A stretch of 7,209 nt of DNA from Methanoregula sp. (GTDB lineage: Archaea; Halobacteriota; Methanomicrobia; Methanomicrobiales; Methanospirillaceae). The DNA lies in contig PNBP01000122.1 of NCBI GenBank assembly GCA_003136075.1, forward strand, positions 12,072 to 19,280, written 5' to 3'. Below, in pieces: positions 1 to 5,697 of this stretch (the first letter of the stretch is position 1; each line of letters begins with the position of its first letter). A model generated the notes under the pieces. That model was not told the DNA's origin. It was given only the letters and a program-made list of their open reading frames with translations, and made no database searches. Position numbers and translations under genes: made by a program.

Positions 1-2
1 AT

Positions 3-380
3 GACCGGATTAATGTCGTGCAGGTGGACACATTCAAAAATCCCCGCCAGCCGCAGATCCATCTGCCAAAATTTGATACCGGTAAACTTGAACTGGTCGC
101 GCTCAAGGTTATCGATGTCTATTCACAGGCGTACCGTGAAGTTGACCGCGAGCGGATCTCCCACCGGTTTATCCGGGCGATGATCAAAAAGATCACCACC
201 CGGTTTGGCGGGAGGATTGACGTGATCCCCCGTATTTTCCTCAAGGAATTTGTCGATGTGCTGGACAAATGTGAACTCTATGACCAGTATAACCCGTGGG
301 ACGGGTATGAGTTCGGCGCGGAGCACTTAAAAGGCGAACTCAAAAAAGAAGAAGAAGCGGTCATGGTCGTCGAGTTCTAA
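3..380 (+). CDS. brxD: C-terminal part of a BREX-type P-loop ATPase (BrxD-like, DUF2791 family); 5' end outside window
   Basis: The reading frame is open from base 3 to the TAA at 378-380, giving 125 residues with no credible start; the gene begins left of the window. The piece has the arrangement I associate with the C-terminus of BrxD/DUF2791 ATP-binding proteins of BREX phage-defence loci: a strand and helix around LVALKVIDVYSQAY, then a helical segment (RISHRFIRAMIKKIT), then FGGRIDVIPRIFLKEFVDVLD followed by an aromatic-rich YDQYNPWDGY. The 'PR-x-FL-x-E-x-VDVLD' stretch is the best family signature. The Walker motifs would lie in the missing N-terminal part, so ATPase activity cannot be confirmed here. 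In BREX loci the protein acts in the cytoplasm with the methyltransferase and PglZ-type proteins. The tail is charged (KGELKKEEEA). No T-rich terminator follows; instead an A-run lies after the stop. Family assignment is from remembered motifs and is fairly but not fully certain. Confidence 0.68.
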   Translation, partial: DRINVVQVDTFKNPRQPQIHLPKFDTGKLELVALKVIDVYSQAYREVDRERISHRFIRAMIKKITTRFGGRIDVIPRIFLKEFVDVLDKCELYDQYNPWDGYEFGAEHLKGELKKEEEAVMVVEF

Positions 381-408
381 AAAAAAATTCTCGCGCAACC
401 ATGATAGC

Positions 409-425
409 ATTAAATTGTTTAAATG
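409..425 (+). promoter_or_regulatory. Putative TATA element for the surface-protein gene
   Basis: An AT-rich stretch contains two TATA-like cores, TTAAATT and TTTAAATG. The first is centred about 26 bases and the second about 19 bases before the ATG at 440. That spacing fits a leaderless archaeal transcript starting at or near 440 and supports this ATG over the one at 401, which has no promoter or Shine-Dalgarno sequence before it. Confidence 0.4.
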
Positions 426-439
426 AGCACCATACCGGC

Positions 440-976
440 ATGAGAGGGTTTATCCGGCTGGGTATTGTGCTCGTTCTTGTCTTTTGCGCACTACCAGCAG
501 CGGCCAGTGCAGTTTCAATAACCCTCAACGCCACCCCCACCCAGGCACATATCGGCGATATCATTACCCTCAACGGTTCAGTATCCGGCATCAAAACGAT
601 TGCAGTGTATCTCTTTGTGACCGGGCCGGGGCTTGATCCACGGGGGGTTACGCTTGAAAACTTCAATATCCCGGCAGGCAGGGGGTTGTTTACAACATCC
701 CCAGTTGACCTGGATACCGGGAACTGGCAATACCAGTGGGATACCTCAATAACACTGGGGGAGATGCGGCCCGGGAAATACACGGTGTATGTGGTGAGTT
801 CTCCCATCGATAAACAGCAGTTTGAAGGAGGGGATTTTGCCAAAGCGGATATCATGCTGCTGCCCTCCAGCGAACCAACAACTGCAATCCCCTTGTCTCC
901 TGTGACCCCGGTTATCGCGCTTATCGCTGCCGGGTTGATTGGCTGCGGTGTTTGGCACCGGGTTAGAAAAGAATGA
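440..976 (+). CDS. Small secreted surface protein with C-terminal membrane anchor, function unknown
   Basis: The product is 178 residues. Residues 1-24 form a signal peptide (Arg-containing n-region, hydrophobic core LGIVLVLVFCALP, cleavage after AASA). Residues 25-140 look like a beta-sandwich extracellular domain: alternating strands such as VSITLNATP, GDIITLNGSVSG, TIAVYLFVTGPG, WQYQWDTS and GKYTVYVVSSP. After a Pro/Thr/Ser linker (142-156), residues 153-172 form a single membrane segment followed by the basic tail HRVRKE, so the domain would be held on the outer face of the membrane. I recall similar domains in tandem copies in large Methanomicrobiales surface proteins; this gene has one copy. 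An upstream in-frame ATG at 401 would add 13 residues ahead of the signal peptide and is less likely. The gene shares its strand with the BREX fragment but appears to have its own promoter. No enzymatic motif is visible. Confidence 0.8.
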   Translation: MRGFIRLGIVLVLVFCALPAAASAVSITLNATPTQAHIGDIITLNGSVSGIKTIAVYLFVTGPGLDPRGVTLENFNIPAGRGLFTTSPVDLDTGNWQYQWDTSITLGEMRPGKYTVYVVSSPIDKQQFEGGDFAKADIMLLPSSEPTTAIPLSPVTPVIALIAAGLIGCGVWHRVRKE

Positions 977-1141
977 AACGACCTGATTTTGCATCACTAT
1001 AAGGGAAAATTTTGTTGCGTTTATTGTCGGGGAGACACCTGAATTGATAACCGTGTTTTGGCGAAATGCTTCTTTTAATTTTAGCATAGAATTGGAGAAA
1101 TACAATAAAGGTTTCTTGAATTGTAAATTTTAAAGATGCCT

Positions 1142-1190
1142 CCCACCCCTTATGGGGTCGCTTGAGGGGTCTCGTCGACCCCTCGCTGGG
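1142..1190. ncRNA. Candidate structured RNA element: three-way-junction fold
   Basis: The bases fold almost completely. A closing stem pairs CCCA (1142-1145) with TGGG (1187-1190). Inside it, CCCC (1146-1149) pairs with GGGG (1154-1157) over a TTAT loop. A second arm pairs GAGGGGTC (1164-1171) with GACCCCTC (1177-1184) over a TCGTC loop, extended by a GC/GC pair (1160-1161 with 1185-1186) across a TT bulge. The fold is nearly symmetrical on the other strand, so orientation cannot be decided. A TATA-like TTTTAAAG at 1127-1134 precedes it on the plus strand, too close for a canonical start at 1142. It is not a tRNA: no T-loop or anticodon arm geometry fits. It could equally be a processed RNA, a transcript-end structure or a DNA element. 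Confidence 0.4.
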
Positions 1191-1256
1191 CAAAACGGTT
1201 ATCTATTCATAAAATGGTTGATTTTCATCAGACCTACGATAATTAGATTTTACAAA

Positions 1257-1291
1257 CCGCCGCGGGGGCGCCCCGTCGGGGGCGGCGGGGG
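1257..1291. repeat. Very GC-rich stem-loop with G-runs
   Basis: CCGCCGC (1257-1263) pairs with GCGGCGG (1282-1288), a 7-bp all-GC stem. Inside, CCCC (1271-1274) can pair with GGGG (1278-1281) over a GTC loop, leaving a G-rich bulge at 1264-1270. The plus strand has three runs of five G (1264-1268, 1278-1282, 1287-1291) and two more G-runs just downstream (1305-1307 and 1311-1315), so a G-quadruplex is an alternative to the hairpin. Confidence 0.55.
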
Positions 1292-1308
1292 TCATCGTAA
1301 CCAAGGGT

Positions 1309-1328
1309 ATGGGGGCATCAGCTCCCAT
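1309..1328. repeat. Eight-base-pair hairpin with ATCA loop
   Basis: ATGGGGGC (1309-1316) pairs with GCTCCCAT (1321-1328) around a four-base ATCA loop; one of the eight pairs is G-U when read as plus-strand RNA (A-C mismatch if read on the minus strand). The G-U pair makes plus-strand transcription the better reading for this hairpin. It is the third stem-loop in a row after those at 1142 and 1257. Confidence 0.5.
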
Positions 1329-1395
1329 CTTTGATACCAGTCCGTTCGGTTTGTTTCTGCAAAAAATGCAAGGATAAATCATACCGATAAAAACC

Positions 1396-1421
1396 AAAAA
1401 TCTCAAAAAAAAGAAAAAAAA
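1396..1421 (-). terminator. T-rich terminator after hisD
   Basis: On the minus strand the bases directly after the hisD stop read as two runs of eight T separated by a C, then GAG and five further T. Archaeal termination occurs at such U-tracts without needing a hairpin. Confidence 0.6.
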
Positions 1422-1422
1422 T

Positions 1423-2679
1423 TTATCGCTTTTTACCCGCGCTCATCCGCCGGATCCTGACGGAATTTGCATGGGCGTGGAAACCTTCTGCGGTGGCAAT
1501 CGTTTCAACGATATCCCCGATTGTTTCAAGCCCGTCCCGGTCAATCATTTCAACCGATGCGGTCTTGCAAAAGTGCTGCACGTCAAGCCCGGAATACATC
1601 TTTGAATACCCGGCAGTTGGCAGCACGTGGTTTGTGCCGACCGCGTAATCCCCGCAGGCAACCGCGGAATACCGGCCGACGAAAATGGCACCGGCATTTT
1701 TCACCCGGTTAACGACAAGAAGCGGGTCAGCTACCTGTATCGAGAGGTGCTCGGGTGCGACAACATCCGAGGCTGCAATCGCCGCGTCGAGATCGGCAAC
1801 AACGGCATACCCGGAGTTTTTCATCGCCTGCTCGATAATCTCTTTTCGCGGGGCTTGTGCAAGCTGGGCGGCAACTTCACGGCCGACTTTCTCCGGGAGG
1901 GACTTGTCCGTCGTAATAAGGATGCAGGCGGCGTTCGGGTCGTGCTCTGCCTGCGCAAGGATATCTGCGGCAACAAATGCCGGGTCTGCAGTTTCATCGG
2001 CAATAATCCCGATTTCGCTGGGGCCTGCCGGGAAATCGATCTCGACGTGTTCCAGGAGCATCATCTTTGCGAGAGTCACGTACACGTTCCCGGGCCCGAC
2101 AATCTTCTGGACGGGTTGTATGGATTCCGTGCCAAGCGCCATCGCGGCAATTGCCTGTGCCCCACCCGAGCGGTAAATCTCGGTCACACCGGCAATGTCC
2201 AGTGCGACGAGCGTCATCGGGCTGATCGGGGGCGGTGAACAGGCGCAGATCTCACGGACACCGGCAACTTTTGCCGGCACTGCACACATCAGCGCTGACG
2301 ACGGGTAAGCTGCCCGGCCGCCGGGGATATAAAGCCCCACCCGGTTCAGCGGGGTGGTCTTGATGCCAAGGACGATGCCCGGCTCCATCTCCTGAAGCCA
2401 GAGGTCCCGTGGGCGCTGCAGTTCGTGGAAGCGTTCGATGCGTGCGTGTGCTTCGACAAGGCTTTCCACGATCCGTGAATCCACATCGTCATACGCCGCT
2501 TCACGCTCATCGTCAGAAACCGCGATCTCCGTCAATTCGACGTGGCGCGAGAGTTGGCGTAAAGCGGTATCGCCGTCAGTTCGCACCCTTTCTATAATAT
2601 CGGTGACCGTGGCACGCACATCTTCCAGGCTCGATTTTCTGCCGGCAACCCACGCATCGATCTCGACTGCCTTCCACAT
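1423..2679 (-). CDS. hisD: Histidinol dehydrogenase
   Basis: The 418-residue product catalyses the last two steps of histidine biosynthesis, the four-electron NAD+-dependent oxidation of L-histidinol to L-histidine, in the cytoplasm. The family is recognisable throughout: TPLNRVGLYIPGG (109-121), YRSGGAQAIAAMA (169-181), KIVGPGNVYV (192-201), DFPAGPSEI (215-223), AQAEHDP (242-248), APEHLS (308-313), GDYAVGTNHVLPT (343-355) and EGFHAHANSV (398-407). By family knowledge the zinc ligands correspond to Gln243, His246, Asp344 and a C-terminal His (probably His403), and Glu310/His311 form the catalytic pair. All are present and the length is normal. The ATG at 2677-2679 gives the expected N-terminus, though no good Shine-Dalgarno precedes it. 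No other his gene is visible. It lies 91 bases downstream of the permease gene, separated by a T-run, so it is probably an independent unit. Confidence 0.97.
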   Translation of the reverse strand: MWKAVEIDAWVAGRKSSLEDVRATVTDIIERVRTDGDTALRQLSRHVELTEIAVSDDEREAAYDDVDSRIVESLVEAHARIERFHELQRPRDLWLQEMEPGIVLGIKTTPLNRVGLYIPGGRAAYPSSALMCAVPAKVAGVREICACSPPPISPMTLVALDIAGVTEIYRSGGAQAIAAMALGTESIQPVQKIVGPGNVYVTLAKMMLLEHVEIDFPAGPSEIGIIADETADPAFVAADILAQAEHDPNAACILITTDKSLPEKVGREVAAQLAQAPRKEIIEQAMKNSGYAVVADLDAAIAASDVVAPEHLSIQVADPLLVVNRVKNAGAIFVGRYSAVACGDYAVGTNHVLPTAGYSKMYSGLDVQHFCKTASVEMIDRDGLETIGDIVETIATAEGFHAHANSVRIRRMSAGKKR

Positions 2680-2724
2680 AGTGCGAATAGCTTCGGCTGG
2701 AAAGGTTGTTAAGGTTTCGTCGCG

Positions 2725-2732
2725 AAAAAAAA
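2725..2732 (-). terminator. T-run after the permease gene
   Basis: Eight consecutive T on the minus strand, about 39 bases beyond the permease stop codon and about 45 bases before hisD. It probably ends the MoSto-like/permease transcript, at least in part, and would separate it from hisD. Confidence 0.4.
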
Positions 2733-2770
2733 GGAATCAAAACGAATGGTGTACCGGTATTTTTGCTGTA

Positions 2771-3892
2771 TCAGGTCGTGTTCTTTGTGGCCCGTTTCCG
2801 GTAAAACATCAGCAGGTACACGGCAAGCATCCCGACAATGAAGCCCACTGTAATGGAAATTACCAGAGACAGTATCCCTATGAGCCCGGTGACCAGATAC
2901 GAATCGGTTTTGAGACTGTGACGGGCCATCTCAATACCGACAAAGACCAGTAATGCACCAAGGACCCCGATGGCAACAATGGAGAGTACCTGCGGGGAGG
3001 TGAAGAACAAGGCAAGGATAATGAAGATCACACCGGCAAAGATGCTAGCCCCGCCGGTCCGTGCCCCGTACCGGTACTGCCCGGCAAGCCCGCCCGCACC
3101 ATGGCACATCGGAAACCCCCCGAACGGGACCGAAGTCAGGTTCATCAGGCCGATGGTGGTGGAGAGTTTTTTCGGCGGCACATCCGTCCCGAACAGATCC
3201 TTGGTCAGCAGGGATGTCGCAAGAATCGCGTTTGCAATGGTGAGTACAACCTGCGGGAGCACCAGCGTGGAGAGAGCTGATGGGAAGTCCGTGGGAATGG
3301 GGAAGACCAGCTGGGGCGGGGGGATCATGCTGAGCGGCGGAATGCCGTGAATGATAATCCCGCCGATAACACCTGCTGCAATGACGCAGACCGACGAGAG
3401 GTCAGGCACATTGCGGTAGCGGACAAGAAGAATAAATGCGACAACAATGGCGACCCCGATGACAAAGAAGAATGCATCCTTTACCACAAAATCCACGGAG
3501 GCTTTGAAGAGGAGCAGCGCAAGCCCGAGCTGGATGCCCCGCACCACGCTCTCCGGCACCCATTTTTCAATGACGCAAAAGCAACGGCCATAGCCAAGCA
3601 CCATGAACACGACCCCGAGGATCAACCCGGCAGCGGCGATCTCCCCGCTCCCGATACCGCCGGCGATTACGATCACCGCGATGGCTTTCATCGGCTCAAG
3701 CGGGATCGGGAGACGGTAATAGAGCCCGGTCAGGATAAACCATATGCCAAAAAAGAGGAGGATATACCGTGAGTTGACGTCAGAAACCAAGGCGACCGCA
3801 AGGATCAGCGGGATGATCGTCCCAAAATCCCCCAGCGATCCGGCAAACTCCGACAGGGAGAAGGAAATGGGGCGTTTGGTTTCAGATGTCAT
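2771..3892 (-). CDS. MOT1-type molybdate (sulfate/molybdate) permease
   Basis: The 373-residue protein is almost entirely hydrophobic with about ten to eleven membrane segments and few charged residues. It carries the two signatures of the MOT1 branch of the SulP superfamily: FAGSLGDFGTIIPL (16-29) with LPIPLEPMKAIAV (61-73) in the first half, and PFGGFPMCHGAGGLAGQYRY (256-275) followed by GARTGG in the second. Characterised relatives in algae and plants are high-affinity molybdate transporters, and prokaryotic members are annotated as sulfate/molybdate transporters. There is no STAS domain, as usual for this branch. The ATG at 3892 is preceded four bases earlier by GTGAT, a good archaeal ribosome binding sequence. 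The gene lies 27 bases after the MoSto-like gene on the same strand, so the two are very probably co-transcribed. This pairing with a putative Mo storage protein favours molybdate (or tungstate) over sulfate as substrate. The exact ion cannot be read from the sequence. Confidence 0.88.
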   Translation of the reverse strand: MTSETKRPISFSLSEFAGSLGDFGTIIPLILAVALVSDVNSRYILLFFGIWFILTGLYYRLPIPLEPMKAIAVIVIAGGIGSGEIAAAGLILGVVFMVLGYGRCFCVIEKWVPESVVRGIQLGLALLLFKASVDFVVKDAFFFVIGVAIVVAFILLVRYRNVPDLSSVCVIAAGVIGGIIIHGIPPLSMIPPPQLVFPIPTDFPSALSTLVLPQVVLTIANAILATSLLTKDLFGTDVPPKKLSTTIGLMNLTSVPFGGFPMCHGAGGLAGQYRYGARTGGASIFAGVIFIILALFFTSPQVLSIVAIGVLGALLVFVGIEMARHSLKTDSYLVTGLIGILSLVISITVGFIVGMLAVYLLMFYRKRATKNTT

Positions 3893-3919
3893 TTTATCAC
3901 AAAAATGCCGGTGGCCGGA

Positions 3920-4729
3920 CTACTCTGCCCGGATGATGGTGCCGACGTTCTCACCCTTAATGGCTTTCTCAATATTGCCCTTTTTGTGGCAGTTGATGAT
4001 CCGGATTTCCCGGATATTTGATGCTTTGGTAAGCAGGTCAAGGACAATTCGTTCGATGACCAGGTCTTCAAGATCCATCCTGACCAGTTCCCCGGCTGTA
4101 ATATCCCTGATAAACTCCGCATCAGGGTTCTTAAACGGGTCCTCGGTATAGAGCCCGTCCACGTTCTTGCCGATGATGCAGTTCTTCGCGCCGATCATTT
4201 CAGCGATAAGGAATGCACCGGTATCGGTACGATGCGGCGGGATCATGTCGGACCGCGAAGGGTGCTCATACAACCCATACGGAGGAGTGCCGTGAATGAC
4301 CGGGAGCATCCCGAGCTTGATGAGCATGGGGAGTTCAAGAAGATCGCCGGAGTGGATCCGTGTCCCGTTGTATTTTGAGAGGAGGATGGAGACCATGATG
4401 GCGTTCTGTTCGGAAATTTTTCCCGAGAGCTCGGCAAGTACTCCTGTTGGCATGCCAAGGTTCATGCCAACGTCCATGATATGCCGTACCCGGCCTCCAC
4501 CCCCGGTGACGATGAGTTCCTGGTGCTTTTTTGACAACGCACCAATCTCCTCGCAGAGTGGGAACATGACATCGCGCCCGTAATCAATGACGCCATGACC
4601 GCCAATCTTGATTACATTGACATCCGGCGCGATCCGGATCTGCCGGGGAAGTTTTGACGGTTTGATCATGCCTTTGCGGACAAGGGTCTCTCCCTGTAAA
4701 CCGCTTTTTAGTTCAAATCGTTTACTCAT
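3920..4729 (-). CDS. Molybdenum storage protein (MoSto) homologue, amino-acid-kinase fold
   Basis: The 269-residue product belongs to the amino acid kinase superfamily and matches, as I remember them, the MosA/MosB subunits of the Azotobacter molybdenum storage protein far better than ordinary UMP kinases. Matches include VIKIGGHGVIDYGR (39-52; MosB has a closely similar stretch), TGGGGRVRH (75-83), LGMPTGVLAEL (91-101), EQNAIM (107-112), IPPHRTDTGAFLIAE (163-177), NVDGLYTEDP (189-198) and ENVGTIIRA (260-268). The length equals MosB. MoSto uses ATP to pack molybdate as polyoxometalate inside a hexameric shell. The PPYHHHEF stretch I recall from MosA reads PPYGLYEHP here (149-157), so cluster binding may differ. 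The ATG at 4729 is chosen over an upstream start at 4867, whose 46 extra residues translate promoter DNA. The gene is first in an operon with the permease. Only one subunit gene is visible, so a homo-oligomer is likely. A nucleotide kinase function remains an alternative. Confidence 0.82.
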   Translation of the reverse strand: MSKRFELKSGLQGETLVRKGMIKPSKLPRQIRIAPDVNVIKIGGHGVIDYGRDVMFPLCEEIGALSKKHQELIVTGGGGRVRHIMDVGMNLGMPTGVLAELSGKISEQNAIMVSILLSKYNGTRIHSGDLLELPMLIKLGMLPVIHGTPPYGLYEHPSRSDMIPPHRTDTGAFLIAEMIGAKNCIIGKNVDGLYTEDPFKNPDAEFIRDITAGELVRMDLEDLVIERIVLDLLTKASNIREIRIINCHKKGNIEKAIKGENVGTIIRAE

Positions 4730-4762
4730 AGTAACCAGAACACAAATAAGAGTTCTACAAAA

Positions 4763-4775
4763 CGTAGTATTAAGT
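4763..4775 (-). promoter_or_regulatory. Putative TATA region of the MoSto-like/permease operon
   Basis: Read on the minus strand this is an ACTTAATAC-type stretch about 40 bases before the ATG. A start site about 25 bases downstream would give a leader of roughly 15-20 bases. A second AT-rich stretch (CTTATTTG, 4743-4750) is too close to the ATG to serve. An inverted repeat CTAC-N5-GTAG (4755-4767) lies just downstream. Confidence 0.3.
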
Positions 4776-4800
4776 CCACGTAAACCAATTGGTATATCAG
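4776..4800 (-). promoter_or_regulatory. Putative operator upstream of the MoSto-like gene, shared with tupA
   Basis: On the minus strand this reads CTGATATACCA, then ATTG, then GTTTAC. It contains the perfect 10-base palindrome ACCAATTGGT (4784-4793). The first part and the GTTTAC match the tupA upstream element at 5698-5720 in the same orientation relative to each gene: 18 of 23 positions by my alignment, with one extra base. It lies directly upstream of the putative TATA region and also between the two divergent transcripts. The binding protein is unknown. Confidence 0.45.
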
Positions 4801-4824
4801 ACACTGGCCGGGTGTACTGCAGTA

Positions 4825-4834
4825 AATTATAAAA
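4825..4834 (+). promoter_or_regulatory. TATA box for the 68-residue protein gene
   Basis: AATTATAAAA is a good archaeal TATA element centred about 36 bases before the ATG at 4866. Transcription would start around 4850-4856, giving a leader just long enough to hold the GAGGTG ribosome binding site at 4853-4858. Confidence 0.5.
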
Positions 4835-4852
4835 GATCGTCAAACGGTCGGT

Positions 4853-4858
4853 GAGGTG
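4853..4858 (+). promoter_or_regulatory. Ribosome binding site fixing the start at 4866
   Basis: GAGGTG lies seven bases before the ATG at 4866. It is the strongest Shine-Dalgarno sequence in the window and rules out the in-frame GTG at 4851, which overlaps it. Confidence 0.7.
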
Positions 4859-4865
4859 CAGTATC

Positions 4866-5072
4866 ATGAAGATTTTCGTTCGTGAGCGCCAGAAAGTTGG
4901 CGAGGGTGTCGAGCAGCCAAAGTATCGCGTGGCTGCCGTTGTTGGCGGTCAGATCCAGATTGAGGCAACTCATTTCAGGAAATTCGAGATCGAACAGATC
5001 GCAAAAGAAGCAGGTGCAGAGATCGTGTACCTGAAGCCTGTACCAGAAGAAGCCAAAAAGAAACGCCACTAA
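4866..5072 (+). CDS. Small conserved-looking basic archaeal protein, function unknown
   Basis: The product has 68 residues. A strong Shine-Dalgarno, a good TATA box and a T-rich terminator make it a well-defined single-gene unit, so expression is very likely. The sequence suggests a compact beta-alpha-beta fold: strands at KIFVRER, KYRVAAVVGG and QIQIEATHF, a helix at RKFEIEQIAKEAG, and a last strand EIVYLKPV, followed by a lysine-rich tail (EEAKKKRH). It is rich in charged residues and has no signal peptide, membrane segment or cysteine. I believe similar short proteins occur in other euryarchaea, but I cannot name a family or function. A ribosome- or nucleic-acid-associated role is possible from size and charge only. 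It is transcribed away from the MoSto-like operon and shares a 136-base intergenic region with it, so the putative operator could affect both. Confidence 0.85.
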   Translation: MKIFVRERQKVGEGVEQPKYRVAAVVGGQIQIEATHFRKFEIEQIAKEAGAEIVYLKPVPEEAKKKRH

Positions 5073-5073
5073 C

Positions 5074-5091
5074 TTTTTTTCTTGATTTTTC
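5074..5091 (+). terminator. T-rich terminator after the 68-residue protein gene
   Basis: Seven T directly after the stop codon, then CTTGA and five T. This is typical of an archaeal U-tract terminator. Confidence 0.55.
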
Positions 5092-5258
5092 AATTATAAT
5101 CTGAATTAAAAATAAATTTCAAACCGTGCGACGAAGCCTGCCGCCCGTGGTTTTTTTTATAATCTCGATCCGGCGAGGCCACGCTTTCATATTCAGGGTA
5201 AAAATGGCCGGCATCCTGATCGCACGTCAATTATTCCCGGTATTTTTGTTCCGGGCAT

Positions 5259-5283
5259 TCGCATCACACGTATCTTTATGCGA
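5259..5283 (+). promoter_or_regulatory. TATA box inside an inverted repeat, upstream of the winged-helix-like gene
   Basis: TCGCAT (5259-5264) and ATGCGA (5278-5283) form a perfect 6-base inverted repeat with 13 bases between. The right arm overlaps a TATA-like TCTTTATG (5273-5280). A protein bound here would block TFB/TBP access, as expected for an autorepressor. Transcription would start around 5297-5302. The rest of 5092-5258 holds only a CCCGG-N10-CCGGG inverted repeat (5236-5255) and AT-rich DNA. Confidence 0.35.
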
Positions 5284-5312
5284 TCCTTTCCAATACATGG
5301 ATAAGACCCAGT

Positions 5313-5660
5313 ATGGTTGTCCTCTCTGTTGACTGTCTTTTTGATGCCGCTGTCCGCATTATGGTACAGGAACGTTCGATCAGTATCACCTTCTCACCGG
5401 AAAGCATCAGCATAAAATTCCCCACCACCCGCAGGCTCGCTGAATTCCTGGAAGTCCCCCATTACTATATCCTTCCCTATTTTGCGATGATGGAACAGGA
5501 AGAGCTGGTAACCCGGGCAGAGCGTGTCGGTATTCTTACCACGCCAAAAGGAAGCGAGAAACTTATTGCCCTGATGCAGGCAGGCTACCCGCAGGAAACC
5601 CGGGAGATTCTTGGCACCACCATCTTTTCTGAGCTAACCTACAGGCCGGGACTGCAGTAA
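5313..5660 (+). CDS. Small winged-helix-like protein, possible regulator
   Basis: The 115-residue product is not a family I can name. Its core reads like a winged helix-turn-helix: helix TTRRLAEFLEV (38-48), turn, helix YYILPYFAMMEQEEL (51-65), then a wing strand pair VTRAERVGILTTPKG (66-80) and a helix SEKLIALMQ (81-89). The pattern 'ELVTR...GILTTPKGSEKL' resembles that of small transcription regulators of MarR/PadR style, which is inference. There are two candidate starts: ATG 5313, used here, and ATG 5361, which drops 16 residues and gives MVQERSISITF. Neither has a Shine-Dalgarno. The promoter at about 5273 fits 5313 better. There is no membrane segment or ligand-binding domain. It stands immediately before tupA on the same strand, but a promoter lies between them. 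Confidence 0.68.
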   Translation: MVVLSVDCLFDAAVRIMVQERSISITFSPESISIKFPTTRRLAEFLEVPHYYILPYFAMMEQEELVTRAERVGILTTPKGSEKLIALMQAGYPQETREILGTTIFSELTYRPGLQ

Positions 5661-5697
5661 CCCCACGTTTTTCGCAGGTGACTAACCAAATGTATGT

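Larger units (their letters stand above)
977..1422. other. Gene-free interval of about 450 bases with structured GC-rich blocks
   Basis: No convincing coding region lies between the surface-protein gene and the end of hisD; the short open frames here show no recognisable protein features and cross obvious hairpins. Bases 977-1136 are AT-rich and unremarkable apart from a weak ATGCT/AGCAT inverted repeat (1066-1087). Bases 1142-1328 hold three strong GC-rich stem-loops, listed separately. Bases 1396-1421 are the T-rich (minus strand) end of hisD transcription. Confidence 0.7.

Noticed and set aside
361..855. Minus-strand open frame of 164 codons
   Set aside because: It is antisense to the surface-protein gene, which has a clear signal peptide and membrane anchor; the antisense product shows no recognisable features.
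1142..1328. CRISPR array or tRNA in the intergenic region
   Set aside because: There is no regularly spaced direct repeat, and no cloverleaf with T-loop, anticodon arm and acceptor stem can be drawn.
1627..2238. Long plus-strand open frame of 203 codons
   Set aside because: It lies antisense within hisD, whose family motifs are intact; the open frame reflects the GC-rich codon use of hisD.
3347..3772. Plus-strand open frame of 141 codons
   Set aside because: It is antisense to the membrane permease and gives an Asp/His/Lys-rich product of the kind expected opposite hydrophobic codons.
4730..4867. N-terminal extension of the MoSto-like protein by 46 residues
   Set aside because: The extension translates the divergent promoter region; the ATG at 4729 gives the MosB-like length.
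2754..5248. Identical 12-mer CCGGTATTTTTG at 2754-2765 and 5237-5248
   Set aside because: A few repeated 12-mers are expected by chance in a window of this size when both strands are counted, and the copies lie in unrelated positions.
5126..5332. Plus-strand open frame of 68 codons ahead of the winged-helix-like gene
   Set aside because: It crosses a T-run, an inverted repeat and a TATA box, has no ribosome binding site, and its composition is not protein-like.
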